Source: Actinomyces sp. oral taxon 414 | Lineage (GTDB): Bacteria; Actinomycetota; Actinomycetes; Actinomycetales; Actinomycetaceae | DNA: 64,000 bases | Reading direction: 5' to 3' | Assembly (NCBI RefSeq): GCF_001278845.1 | Contig: NZ_CP012590.1 | Coordinates: 62,001 to 126,000, forward strand | Part shown: one piece after another, positions 16,859 through 24,332 of the stretch | How positions within the stretch are numbered: the stretch's first letter is position 1 | Layout of the letters: each line of letters begins with the position of its first letter | Position numbers and translations under genes: made by a program | The notes under the pieces: generated by a model | The model's database searches: none | What the model saw: only the letters and a program-made list of their open reading frames with translations | Told to the model about the DNA's origin: nothing

Positions 16859-17514
16859 AACCGCAATCATACAGGAGAACGACACCCGAAATCCAATCGG
16901 AACCACACCCGACCAACCGCCACGACCCCGAACTCAAAACGAAGCACCAGACGCGGATTTCGTTTTATTCCCGCTATACATCCGCACGTGGGTCGGATTC
17001 GTGTATCTGGCCACTGTTCTGGACTGCTGCACCAAGAAAGTCGTCGGCTACGCCATGGCCGACAACATGAAGACCGACCTGATCTGCAAGGCCATCGATA
17101 TGGCCGTGCGCCGCTGCCCCCACCAGGAGGAGGTCACGATCTTCCACTCCGACCGGGGCAGTCAGTACACCTCACAGCAATTCGCCAAACATCTGAAGAA
17201 CTACAAGATCCTCCCCTCCGTCGGGAGAACCGGCGTGTGCTGGGACAATGCCTGGGCGCAAGTCCTTCAACGCCACCCTGAAGAACGAACGCGTCCACCG
17301 CATGGTGTACCCCACACGGGAAAAGGCCATCAAAGATGTTGCCTCGTGGATCGAACTGACCTATAATCATACGCGACTCCACTCGGCACTGGGGTACCGC
17401 ACCCCCAACGAGGCCGAACACGAGCTGAACAGCCGGAAACAAGCAGCCTGAGACCACCAAAAACCACAGTCCGAAGAACGCCAAGCACTCCAGACCCCTA
17501 ACCGAACGACATTG

Positions 17515-17909
17515 GGGTTAAACCCTCGTTCCCAATGGTTAACCCCCGTTCTCGCGGGCCGGGGCGCCTGCGCGCGGGCGGGGCCGGCGCGGTCGAACGG
17601 GGCGTCCGCCCGGTCCGTGACCGCCCGCCCCGCCGGTACCCGCGCCGACGCCGACGCCGTGGACCCCGCCGAGGCGGGCGACCGCCCTCCCCGCCCGGCC
17701 CGCGGCGGCCCCGGTTTGTCCAAATCTGCCACAAAGACCCCGACCGGGCCGAAGCACGCGAGAAGAAACGTTGATATTCCGCGCCTCTCCTCACCGCCGA
17801 CCCAGGCCCGGAGCGCCTTTGTGGCAGATTTGGACACACCCTCGCCCCGGCCGACCCCACAAACCCCACCTACCCCACTCGGACGACCTCAGAATAAGCT
17901 TCTTGGATT
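17515..17909. other. Gene-free stretch right of the IS nest
   Basis: About 395 nt with no gene. It starts with the IS4 target duplication and the palindrome partner TTAACCCCCGT, then GC-rich sequence, and contains the 20-bp inverted repeat pair at 17717-17736 and 17817-17836. The promoter of the antitoxin-like gene lies at the right edge. Confidence 0.6.
17717..17836. repeat. 20-bp perfect inverted repeat, arms 80 nt apart
   Basis: TGTCCAAATCTGCCACAAAG at 17717-17736 and its exact complement at 17817-17836. The 80 nt between contain no ORF with support. The arms are AT-richer than the surroundings. They might be ends of a small non-autonomous element or binding sites. Confidence 0.8.
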
Positions 17910-17915
17910 TACAAT
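17910..17915 (+). promoter_or_regulatory. -10-like hexamer for leaderless antitoxin-like gene
   Basis: TACAAT followed by 6 nt and ATG 17922, with no Shine-Dalgarno; a near-consensus -10 placed for transcription to start at the ATG. Confidence 0.5.
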
Positions 17916-17921
17916 GCGAGA

Positions 17922-18329
17922 ATGGCTGTTCCGAGAGATTCCACCACGAGGACCCGGTCTTCATCCGCCTCCGGGAGGAGCGGGGACGCCGTGGGGCTCG
18001 GCATTCGGTGGCGCGCCAGGAGCGCGGCCGAGGCGCTGGGTGGCTGGCCGGGGCTCGCGGGTGTGCTCAAGGTCTCCGACTCCCGGCTCGCACGATGGAT
18101 TGAAGGCGAGGACTCCCTCGATGCGGAGAATGTGCGCGCCATCGTCGATCTGGAGTACGTCGTCGCCCGGACCCGCCTGCTGTGGGGCGACGACGAGACT
18201 GTGAACCTGTGGCTGAACGGGCGCAACGCCTTTCTCGGCGGCGCCCGCCCCATCGATGCGATCATGACCCGAGGGGTCTTTCCGGTGATCGACGCGCTCG
18301 ATCAGGAGATGGCCGGGGCCTTCGCCTGA
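17922..18329 (+). CDS. MbcA/ParS/Xre antitoxin-like protein (DUF2384), no partner toxin
   Basis: A 135-residue protein. The C-terminal half fits the DUF2384 antitoxin fold: VVARTRLLWGDDETVNLWLN, then GRNAFLGGARPIDAIM, where the Trp-Leu and the Asn...Leu-Gly-Gly-x-Pro-Ile-Asp core match the conserved helix pair. The middle part (LAGVLKVSDSRLARWIEGED) looks like a helix-turn-helix. Such proteins normally neutralise an adjacent RES-domain NAD-degrading toxin, but neither neighbour is a RES protein (left: IS remnants; right: TRIC channel). It may be an orphan regulator left after the toxin was lost, perhaps with the IS activity next door. Confidence 0.65.
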   Translation: MAVPRDSTTRTRSSSASGRSGDAVGLGIRWRARSAAEALGGWPGLAGVLKVSDSRLARWIEGEDSLDAENVRAIVDLEYVVARTRLLWGDDETVNLWLNGRNAFLGGARPIDAIMTRGVFPVIDALDQEMAGAFA

Positions 18330-18429
18330 TGCCCGTCCGCATCGGTTGGCCGCCGGACCAAGTGCCCCGGGACCCGGCGGGGCGGCGAGGAACAAGTACC
18401 GCGCCCAGCGCCCCGTGAGCGCGGTCCCG

Positions 18430-18435
18430 TAGAAT
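18430..18435 (+). promoter_or_regulatory. -10-like hexamer for leaderless TRIC gene
   Basis: TAGAAT followed by 6 nt and GTG 18442. No ribosome site upstream of that start. Confidence 0.5.
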
Positions 18436-18441
18436 CGCCCG

Positions 18442-19293
18442 GTGCTCGTCGCCCAGATCCCCGTCCCCGAGGCGCTGCCGGACACCTTCCGCGCCGTCGA
18501 CCTGTGCGGAGTCCTGCTCAACGGGATCCTGGGCGGCCTGATCGCCCGGCGCAAGAACTACGACCTGGTCGGCTTCGTCGTCCTGGCGATACTGACCGCC
18601 ACCGCCGGCGGGATCCTGCGCGACGTTATGATCCAGGCCGGCCCGCCCTTCGCCCTGACCGACCCCTACTACCTCTACACCGCCTGCGCCGGGGCGCTCA
18701 TCGCCTGGTGGGTCCCCTTTAGCTCCACCCTGGCGCGGCGCCTGCTGGTCGTGGCCGACGCCGTCGTGCTGGGCACCTGGTCGGCCACGGGCGCCTCCAA
18801 GGCCCTGGGTAACGGGCTGGGCGTCATGCCGGCGCTGCTGCTGGGGTGCCTGACGGCGGTGGGCGGCTCCATGATCCGCGACGTCTCCGTGGGCGAGACC
18901 CCGGCGGTCTTCGGCGGCAACAAGCTCTACGCGATTCCGGCCCTGTGCGCGGCGGGCACCGACGTCGCCCTCGTGAGCGCGGGGCTCGCCGAGGCCTGGG
19001 CGATGCTCGCGTCCGCCCTCGTGGGCGCGGGCACCTGCCTGGTGGCCTATTGGCGTTCGTGGCGGCTGCCCGTGTCCGCCGACGTCGAGCGCCGGCGCGC
19101 CCGCAGGCGCCGGGAGCGGGCCGCGGCCGGGTGCTCGCGCCAAGGCGGGGGAGCTGCGACGACGGTGGCGTCGGCCCCGGTGCGCGGCGCCGGGATCGCC
19201 GCCGGATGGCGCCGCGCGCTCATGGTGCTGCCGTGGCGCGCCTCCCGGCGCCCGCGGCGGCGCCGCGAGCCCCTCGACCCCGCCGACCTGTAG
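18442..19293 (+). CDS. TRIC cation channel family protein (YicG/UPF0126 type)
   Basis: A 283-residue membrane protein with the duplicated three-helix plus one layout of bacterial TRIC channels. The paired motifs GGILRDVMI (first repeat) and GGSMIRDVSVGETP (second repeat) are the conserved Gly-Gly-x-x-Arg-Asp pore signatures. These homotrimeric channels pass monovalent cations such as K+. The membrane part ends near residue 215; the last 65 residues are Arg-rich and probably cytoplasmic, longer than usual. The GTG start is supported by the TAGAAT hexamer 6 nt upstream. The next gene is convergent, 33 nt away. Confidence 0.85.
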   Translation: MLVAQIPVPEALPDTFRAVDLCGVLLNGILGGLIARRKNYDLVGFVVLAILTATAGGILRDVMIQAGPPFALTDPYYLYTACAGALIAWWVPFSSTLARRLLVVADAVVLGTWSATGASKALGNGLGVMPALLLGCLTAVGGSMIRDVSVGETPAVFGGNKLYAIPALCAAGTDVALVSAGLAEAWAMLASALVGAGTCLVAYWRSWRLPVSADVERRRARRRRERAAAGCSRQGGGAATTVASAPVRGAGIAAGWRRALMVLPWRASRRPRRRREPLDPADL

Positions 19294-19326
19294 CGCGCCG
19301 CCCGACGCCGCTGGGCCGCTCGGCGC

Positions 19327-19638
19327 TCAGCCCTCGGCGGGGCGGACCTCCGCCTGCCCGACGTCGACCGGGCTGGACTCCGGCTGCGCCGACCTGGAGG
19401 CGCCGCCGAAGAGCCGGTCCTTGACGGCGTCGGCGACCTTGTCGGTGACGGCCTCGCCCTGCTGGCGCACGAAGTTCGAGGCCTTGGTGGAGGCGGAGTC
19501 GACCTTGTCGCGGACGAAGGGCTTCTCGACGATCCGGGTCGCGGCGGCCTTGATGCGCTCGTACTGGGCGCGACCGGCGCGCGTGCCGAGGACGTATCCG
19601 GCGCCGAGCCCGAGGATGAAGGGGATCTTGCTGGCCAT
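19327..19638 (-). CDS. YtxH-like small protein
   Basis: A 103-residue protein from ATG 19638 with AGGAGG closely upstream. MASKIPFILGLGAGYVLGTR is a short N-terminal membrane or membrane-associated segment with the GxGxxYxLGxRAGR pattern common in actinobacterial YtxH-type proteins; the rest is an amphipathic Lys/Asp/Ala helix (DKVDSASTKASNFVRQQGEA). The family is linked to general stress and cell-envelope conditions in other bacteria, but no biochemical role is known. Confidence 0.75.
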   Translation of the reverse strand: MASKIPFILGLGAGYVLGTRAGRAQYERIKAAATRIVEKPFVRDKVDSASTKASNFVRQQGEAVTDKVADAVKDRLFGGASRSAQPESSPVDVGQAEVRPAEG

Positions 19639-19813
19639 GGTGCCTCCTGGTGCGGGTCGGTTGCGGCGTGCAGCTGCGCCTCACCCTACCGGTCGCAGGC
19701 GGCGGGACCGGACGCCGACGGGCGATTGCGCCTTGGGCGATCCGCGCGGGGCCGAGGCATCCCGCGAGGCCGGCGAGGACCCCAGGGACCGCCTCGCCGA
19801 CCCCCGCCCCGCC

Positions 19814-20456
19814 TCACCCGCAGTCCCAGGTGTAGAAGATCTGCGAGAAGTCCGCCCTGCGCAGGTTCTCGGAGGGGATGATGAAGTCCCCGACGCCGCA
19901 GTCCCCCCAGTTGATGTACTTGTCCATGTCGAGCTGGAGCAGCAGGTGGTCGAACTCGAGGTGGCCCTCCCGGGGGTCGAGCTGCGTGAACCAGGGGAAT
20001 CCGCCCAGTCTGTGCCCGGAGGGGTCGAACATCTTCCACACCTTGTAGTCGTACATGTCGAACCTGCCCGTGTTGAGATCGTCCAGCGAGCCCAGTGGCC
20101 TCTCCGGGTAGTGCTCGTTCCACAGGCTCACGAACCTCGGCTCGAACTCGAGGCACGCGGGCGGGAGCGTGTTCCGCGTGAGCGTGAATCGCGGCCGCAG
20201 CGCCGCCTCCGTCTCCACGGGCGAGAGGCTCCTGTCGGGGCGGTACAGGCGCTGCACCTCCTCCCGGGGGCGCGGGCGCGCCGGATCCGGGAAGAACCGC
20301 ACGCGGAACGTCTTCTGGTTCGTCGGGCTGTAGAGTTCACTGCCCATTCCGTAGGCGCCGTCCTCCTGCGTGCAGGTGATCCAGAACTGGAGGATCCCGG
20401 CCCGCGGCAGGAAGTGGTTGGCCGGGAGCCGGGCCAGATCGATCCGTATAGGCCAT
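19814..20456 (-). pseudogene. DUF1963 (YwqG-like) protein, 5' truncated or frameshifted
   Basis: The open frame ending at 19814 encodes a clear DUF1963 C-terminal domain: IDLARLPANHFLPRAGILQF, WITCTQEDGAYGMGSELY, then GGFPWFTQLDPREGHLEFD, LLLQLDMDKYINWGDCGVGD and FSQIFYTWDCG. No ATG, GTG or TTG in that frame lies between the upstream App1 stop and IDLARLP; the first in-frame ATG is internal (20347). The ATG with a good ribosome site (AGGAGAAGGGAG before 20456) is in another frame and would need a one-base slip after about four codons. The usual first 50 or more residues would overlap App1 and are absent. Decay, or a sequence error near 20447, are both possible. Confidence 0.6.
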
Positions 20457-20474
20457 GGCGTCTTCTCCCTTCTC

Positions 20475-21626
20475 CTAAATCTGCGTCGCGCCCGCCGCCG
20501 ACCCGGGGAGGTCGCCCCCCATGATCCACTCGGGCAGCATCCGGGCCAGCTCGTAGCCGTCGCGGCCCACGACCACCGGCACGTCCGACTCGGCGAGCGC
20601 GCGCGCCACCGGCCCCAGTCCCATCGGGTGGGCGAACTGCGTGCCGGCGAGCACCTGCTCCTTCTGGCTCAGCCGCCGGATCGCCACCGCCGCCACCCGG
20701 TCGGAGTGCTCGCGTACCATTTCGGAGTAGATGAGCGGGTCGTGCTGACCGTCGTCGCCGATGAGCAGCCAACTCACCTCCGGCAGGTCGATCATGAGGC
20801 GCCGCAGCTCGGTGCGCTTGTGCTCAATGCCCGAGCGGAACCAGCCCGTGTTCGTCGGGCCCCAGTCGGTCATGAGTTTGGGGGCGGCCGGGAAGCCGTT
20901 CTTCTTGAAGAAGGAGCGTAGGGTCGGCACCACGTTCCACGCCCCCGTCGACAGGAAGATGAGGGGGGCGTCGGGGTGGGAGTCGCTCACCGTGTTGAGC
21001 AGCGTCGCCATTCCGGGCACGGGCTCGCGGTTGGCGGCGTTCTTGACCAGTAGGTTCCAGGCGGCGATGAACATGCGCGGCACATTGGTGACCATGGCCG
21101 TGTCGTCGATGTCGCAGACGATCCCCAGGCGGCTGCCCGGGGCGACGATGTGGACGCGCGTGCTCACCCGTCCGGCGCCGGCGGCCTCTATGACGACGTC
21201 GTGCCAGCCGGCGCCCAGCCCGTGGTCTCGCACGACGACGTCGATGTAGCCGGAGCGGTCCGCGCGGGTGCGCACGGCGACGCTGCCCACGCGGATCGTG
21301 ACCGGCAGGTGGGGCACGGGCACGTCAATGAACTGGCGCCAGCCGCGCTGGGCGTCAATGAGGGTGTCCAGGGCCATCTCCCGCATTGCCGTCGCCGTGG
21401 TGGGCAGGCCCGCGGGGACGGAGCGGAACATGGGCCCCTCCGCGGGGGCGTCGGCCGGGCGCATGAGCATGCGCGCCAGGACGCGCGCCATGGAGCCCCG
21501 CTCGCCCGCCGAACCGTAGCCGTCGTAGCCGATGACCCGGGGGCGCCAGCCGCGCGCTTTGAGCACGGGGATGACGTCCCGGTAGATCCGGTTCTCGGCG
21601 GCGCGGGCGATGTCGGAGAGGGGCAC
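20475..21626 (-). CDS. App1-type phosphatidate phosphatase-like protein (DUF2183)
   Basis: A 383-residue protein. The catalytic HAD-like motif CDIDDTAMVTNVP at 171-183 (D172, D174) is the App1/DUF2183 signature, followed by PLIFLSTGAWNV and WLLIGDDGQHDPLIY, the other family blocks. App1 in yeast removes phosphate from phosphatidic acid; bacterial members are thought to act on lipid phosphates but are little studied. The N-terminal 160 residues form the beta-rich domain usual in the family. GTG 21626 is the start; TAGAAT at 21634-21639 is 7 nt upstream and no ribosome site is seen. It overlaps the decayed DUF1963 gene's expected 5' end. Confidence 0.85.
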   Translation of the reverse strand: MPLSDIARAAENRIYRDVIPVLKARGWRPRVIGYDGYGSAGERGSMARVLARMLMRPADAPAEGPMFRSVPAGLPTTATAMREMALDTLIDAQRGWRQFIDVPVPHLPVTIRVGSVAVRTRADRSGYIDVVVRDHGLGAGWHDVVIEAAGAGRVSTRVHIVAPGSRLGIVCDIDDTAMVTNVPRMFIAAWNLLVKNAANREPVPGMATLLNTVSDSHPDAPLIFLSTGAWNVVPTLRSFFKKNGFPAAPKLMTDWGPTNTGWFRSGIEHKRTELRRLMIDLPEVSWLLIGDDGQHDPLIYSEMVREHSDRVAAVAIRRLSQKEQVLAGTQFAHPMGLGPVARALAESDVPVVVGRDGYELARMLPEWIMGGDLPGSAAGATQI

Positions 21627-21633
21627 GAGTCGA

Positions 21634-21639
21634 ATTCTA
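21634..21639 (-). promoter_or_regulatory. -10-like hexamer for leaderless App1 gene
   Basis: TAGAAT on the minus strand, 7 nt ahead of GTG 21626. Confidence 0.45.
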
Positions 21640-21659
21640 TGGGGCCGGGCCCGCCGTCG

Positions 21660-22955
21660 TCAGCGCCTCGGCGCCGCCTCGCGCGGGCGCTCGGAGGCGG
21701 CGCGGGCGGGTAGGCTCCGGGCCAGGACCGCCCCGGCCGCCAGCGCCCACCACGTGTAGGACGAGCCGACGACGGTGGCCCAGGCGGGCCAGTCCTGCTC
21801 GACGTGGTTCTGCTCGGGGAACCACCACTGCATCGCCAGGACGAAGACGGCCGCGCCGGCGCCCGCCGTCGTCAGCAGCCCCGGTGCGCGCCACCGCCGC
21901 CCGGCCGCCGCCAGGGCGATAATCGCGGGCGCGCACCACACCCAGTGGTGGGACCAGGAGATCGGCGAGACGAGCAGCCCGGCCACCATGGCGACGCAGA
22001 CCTGGAGGCACAGGACGAGCCCGTCGTCGGCCCCGGCCTCGTCGGTTCCGCGCCCAGCCGGCCCGTCCCCGCCGTCGTCGGCCCGGAGCCGGTCCAGGCG
22101 GCGCAGCAGCAGCCAGGCCCCGGCGACGGCGCCCAGCACGCACAGCCCCCAGGCGGGCGTCCAGGCCGTTTCGGGCAGCCAGCGGGCGACGGCGCCCTTG
22201 AGGTTCTGGTTGCCCGAGTAGTCGGCGAAGCCGGCCCGGCCCGGGTCCCACATGGCGCGGGTGAAGAACTCGGTCGACTCGGCGGGCCACACCGCCCAGC
22301 AGGCGGCCGTGACCGCCGTCGCCGTGCCGACCATGGTGGCTGCCGCCCGCCACTCGCGGCGCGCCAGCAGGACCAGCACGGCGATCGCGGGGGTGAGCTT
22401 GAAGGCCGCCGCCAGTCCGCTGAGCGCGCCGCGCAGGCGCGAGCGCCCGGGCACGGCCAGCAGATCGAGCGCGACCAGGGCCATGAGGACGGCGTTGATC
22501 TGCCCGTACTCCATGGTCTTGGGGACGGGCTCCAGCGCCACGACGGCGGCCAGGGCGAGCCAGGGGGCCGCGCCCGCCGCCACGTCCCGCGCGGCGCCGA
22601 GGCGGCGCACCAGCGCCCACAGGGTCGCCGCCACGCATAGGGGCGTGGCCGCGACGAGCAGCACCTGGGCGGTGCGGTCCGAGCCCCAGGTCAGGGGGGT
22701 CAGCGCCAGCGCGGCGAAGGGCGGGTAGGTGAAGGGCCACAGGTGCTGGGCGGGGTTGGCGTACCAGTCGTAAAGGCTGCCGCCCGCGTGCCACTGGGCG
22801 ACGGCGTGGTAGTAGATCCAGGCGTCGAGCTTGGGCAGGCCGACCCCGTCCTTGCCCCACAGGGCCGGGTAGCAGGATGCGGCCAGCCCGATCCAGGCGA
22901 TCGCCCGGGCCGCGCGCGACCTCAGGGCGAGTCTCAGGGTCCGGGTCACCTCCAC
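21660..22955 (-). CDS. GT87-family (DUF2029) membrane glycosyltransferase
   Basis: A 431-residue multi-pass membrane protein with the DUF2029/GT87 pattern: an early periplasmic loop with acidic residues (KLDAWIYYHAVAQWHAGGSL), the FTYPPFAALALTPL motif, EPVPKTMEYGQINAVLMAL (conserved Tyr-Gly-Gln-x-Asn), FKLTPAIAVLVLLARRE, and SWSHHWVW near the C-terminus. Mycobacterial relatives are polyprenyl-phosphate-mannose-dependent alpha-mannosyltransferases that build lipomannan and similar glycans; the acceptor here is unknown. Start GTG 22955 (or GTG 22949) follows TACACT at 22964-22969 by 8 nt. Confidence 0.85.
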   Translation of the reverse strand: MEVTRTLRLALRSRAARAIAWIGLAASCYPALWGKDGVGLPKLDAWIYYHAVAQWHAGGSLYDWYANPAQHLWPFTYPPFAALALTPLTWGSDRTAQVLLVAATPLCVAATLWALVRRLGAARDVAAGAAPWLALAAVVALEPVPKTMEYGQINAVLMALVALDLLAVPGRSRLRGALSGLAAAFKLTPAIAVLVLLARREWRAAATMVGTATAVTAACWAVWPAESTEFFTRAMWDPGRAGFADYSGNQNLKGAVARWLPETAWTPAWGLCVLGAVAGAWLLLRRLDRLRADDGGDGPAGRGTDEAGADDGLVLCLQVCVAMVAGLLVSPISWSHHWVWCAPAIIALAAAGRRWRAPGLLTTAGAGAAVFVLAMQWWFPEQNHVEQDWPAWATVVGSSYTWWALAAGAVLARSLPARAASERPREAAPRR

Positions 22956-22963
22956 GGGCCAGG

Positions 22964-22969
22964 AGTGTA
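22964..22969 (-). promoter_or_regulatory. -10-like hexamer for the GT87 gene
   Basis: TACACT on the minus strand, 8 nt ahead of GTG 22955; a near-leaderless arrangement. Confidence 0.4.
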
Positions 22970-23011
22970 GTGGAGCCCCGCCCCTCAATGCGCGCGGGCC
23001 GACGGCGCCCG

Positions 23012-24310
23012 TCACCGCTCGTCGGCGCGGCCTTCGAGCGGGATGCGGGAATGGGTACGGACGCGCCGCAGGATCGGCAGACTGCCCGCCGCCACCGCCG
23101 CGCCGGTCCAGGCGAAGCCGGCCACCAGCAGGTAGCCGCCGCGCGAGCCCGAGGCGTCCAGGACCCGCCCGGCGACCATGGACCCCAGGGACACGCCGAT
23201 ATTGAGGGCGGTGCTGACCCAGGCCAGCCCCTCCGTCAGCTGGGAGGGCGCCACCGTCACCTGGACGATGTTGTTGCCGCTGGTAATGGTCGGGGCGATG
23301 GCCAGGCCGGTGAGCGCGTACAGGCCCGACACCACCGCCAGGTTCGGGGCGACGGCGAAGGTCGAGGCGCCCAGCGCCAGGGCCAGCGCCCCGGCCGCCA
23401 GCTGCTTCCACAGCGGCCACCCCCACGGGCGCGATCCGTAGGCGAGGGCGGCGAGGAAGGACCCGGCCGCCCAGGCCGCCAGGGCCGCGCCCGCGGCGGG
23501 CTTCTGGTCGAGCTCGGTGGCGAAGGCGACGACGGTGACGTCGTTGGCCCCGAACATGGCACCGGAGGTGAGGAATATCACGGCAATGGATACGACCGCG
23601 CCGTGGCCCAGCACCGGTCGGCGCGACGGCGGCGCCACGGCCTCCGGGCCCCGCGCGCGCTCGCCGGCGCCGCGGCCCGGGCGCGCCGCCCGGCGCCGGG
23701 GGCGCCGGTGCGGGGCGGGCTCGGTGGCCCGCTGGGACAGGAACCATAGCCCCCCGCCCGTCTGGAGGGCCATGGCGGCGATCCAGCCGCTGGTGACCGG
23801 CAGCGCCGGCGTCGTGCACAGGGCGGTGGCCAGGACGGGGCCGATCATGAAGGCCGTCTCGTCCAGGGCCGCCTCCAGGGAGAAGGCCGTGTGGATGTCG
23901 TCGGGCGACTCCAGCAGCGCCGTCCAGCGCGAACGCACCAGCGAGCCCATGGACCCCGACAGCGCGCCGGTCAGGGCGGACAGCGCGATGAGCGACCACA
24001 GTGCCGCACGGTGCTGCGCGGCCACGGCCAGGGCGAGCAGCGAGGCGCTCGAAGCCACCAGGGCCGGTGCCATGACCCGCGCCTGCCCGTGGGCGTCGAC
24101 CATGCGGGCCAGCAGGGGCGCGCCGACGGCGGCCGCGACGATATTGGCGGCGCTGACCGCCCCGGCCGCCGAGTAGGAGCCGTACAGGTCCTGGATCGCC
24201 AGAATGCTGGAGATGCCCACCATGGACATGGGGAAGCGGGCCAGGAGCCCCGCGACGGAGAAGCGCAGGGCCCCCGGCCTGCGCAGGATGCGGCCGTAGG
24301 CGGTGGGCAT
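23012..24310 (-). CDS. MFS transporter
   Basis: A 432-residue protein with twelve predicted membrane helices in two halves, separated by a basic cytoplasmic loop at about 205-240 (HRRPRRRAARPGRG). Motif-A-like LARMVDAHGQARVM lies between helices 2 and 3, as in the major facilitator superfamily; the second half carries GSRPWGWPLW at the equivalent place. ESPDDIHTAFSLEAALDETA is a segment seen in actinobacterial MFS exporters. Substrate cannot be predicted. It starts 22 nt after the stop of the LRV/DUF6636 gene on the same strand, so the two may share a transcript. Confidence 0.85.
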   Translation of the reverse strand: MPTAYGRILRRPGALRFSVAGLLARFPMSMVGISSILAIQDLYGSYSAAGAVSAANIVAAAVGAPLLARMVDAHGQARVMAPALVASSASLLALAVAAQHRAALWSLIALSALTGALSGSMGSLVRSRWTALLESPDDIHTAFSLEAALDETAFMIGPVLATALCTTPALPVTSGWIAAMALQTGGGLWFLSQRATEPAPHRRPRRRAARPGRGAGERARGPEAVAPPSRRPVLGHGAVVSIAVIFLTSGAMFGANDVTVVAFATELDQKPAAGAALAAWAAGSFLAALAYGSRPWGWPLWKQLAAGALALALGASTFAVAPNLAVVSGLYALTGLAIAPTITSGNNIVQVTVAPSQLTEGLAWVSTALNIGVSLGSMVAGRVLDASGSRGGYLLVAGFAWTGAAVAAGSLPILRRVRTHSRIPLEGRADER

Positions 24311-24332
24311 GTGCGGTTTTCGGGTTCCCCGC

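Larger units (their letters stand above)
15673..16976 (-). mobile_element. IS630-family (Tc1/mariner superfamily) element, 1.3 kb
   Basis: The element begins TAGCGGCGATTTTAC and ends, reverse complemented, TAGCGGGAATAAAAC, so the ends are imperfect inverted repeats. It is flanked by TA on both sides (15671-15672 and 16977-16978); joining the flanks restores the IS3 DITYIRTW reading frame exactly, with one TA. TA duplication is diagnostic of IS630. It carries one intact transposase gene and is the youngest layer of the nest. Confidence 0.9.
15277..17451 (+). pseudogene. IS3 orfB (rve integrase transposase), frameshifted and split by IS630
   Basis: The orfB product is readable in pieces: YPVASMCELVGVSKSGYYNW through GTVVSPDT (to about 15515), a frameshift, then LMREKGLKAAQPRRKV to GLKWVGDITY (to 15672). 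The IS630 element interrupts the gene within the catalytic DITY motif, and the frame resumes at 16979 with IRTWVGFVYLATVLDCCTKK, HSDRGSQYTS and CWDNAWA. A third frameshift near 17265 precedes NATLKNERVHRMVY and ALGYRTPNEAEHEL. Catalytic Asp residues (DIT, HSDRG) are present, but the copy cannot be functional. Confidence 0.8.
14910..17492 (+). mobile_element. IS3-family element (about 1.28 kb without the inner IS)
   Basis: Ends are imperfect inverted repeats beginning TGGAGTG (left, 14910) and ending CACTCCA (right, 17492), conserved as TGGAGTGnnTGGnnTnCT and continuing GGACT inward. A 3-bp target duplication GAC is at 14907-14909 and 17493-17495, typical of IS3. It holds orfA and orfB, both frameshifted, and is split by an IS630-type insertion at 15673-16976. 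It sits inside the IS4-type element. Confidence 0.85.
14093..17514. mobile_element. IS4-family-like element, internally deleted, carrying nested insertions
   Basis: Perfect 21-bp terminal inverted repeats, CAATGTCGTTCGGTTAGGGG plus T, lie at 14093-14113 and 17494-17514. They are flanked by a 10-bp target duplication GGGTTAAACC at 14083-14092 and 17515-17524, as expected for the IS4 group. Removing the inner IS3 leaves only 836 bp, with the transposase N-terminal part running straight into the right end, so the 3' half of the transposase was lost by deletion. The pre-insertion target reads as an inverted repeat (ACGGGGGTTAA ... TTAACCCCCGT), consistent with IS4-group preference for palindromes. 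Confidence 0.85.

Noticed and set aside
17922..19293. Toxin-antitoxin pair of the antitoxin-like gene with the next gene
   Set aside because: The next gene is a TRIC channel with its own -10-like element, not a RES or other toxin.
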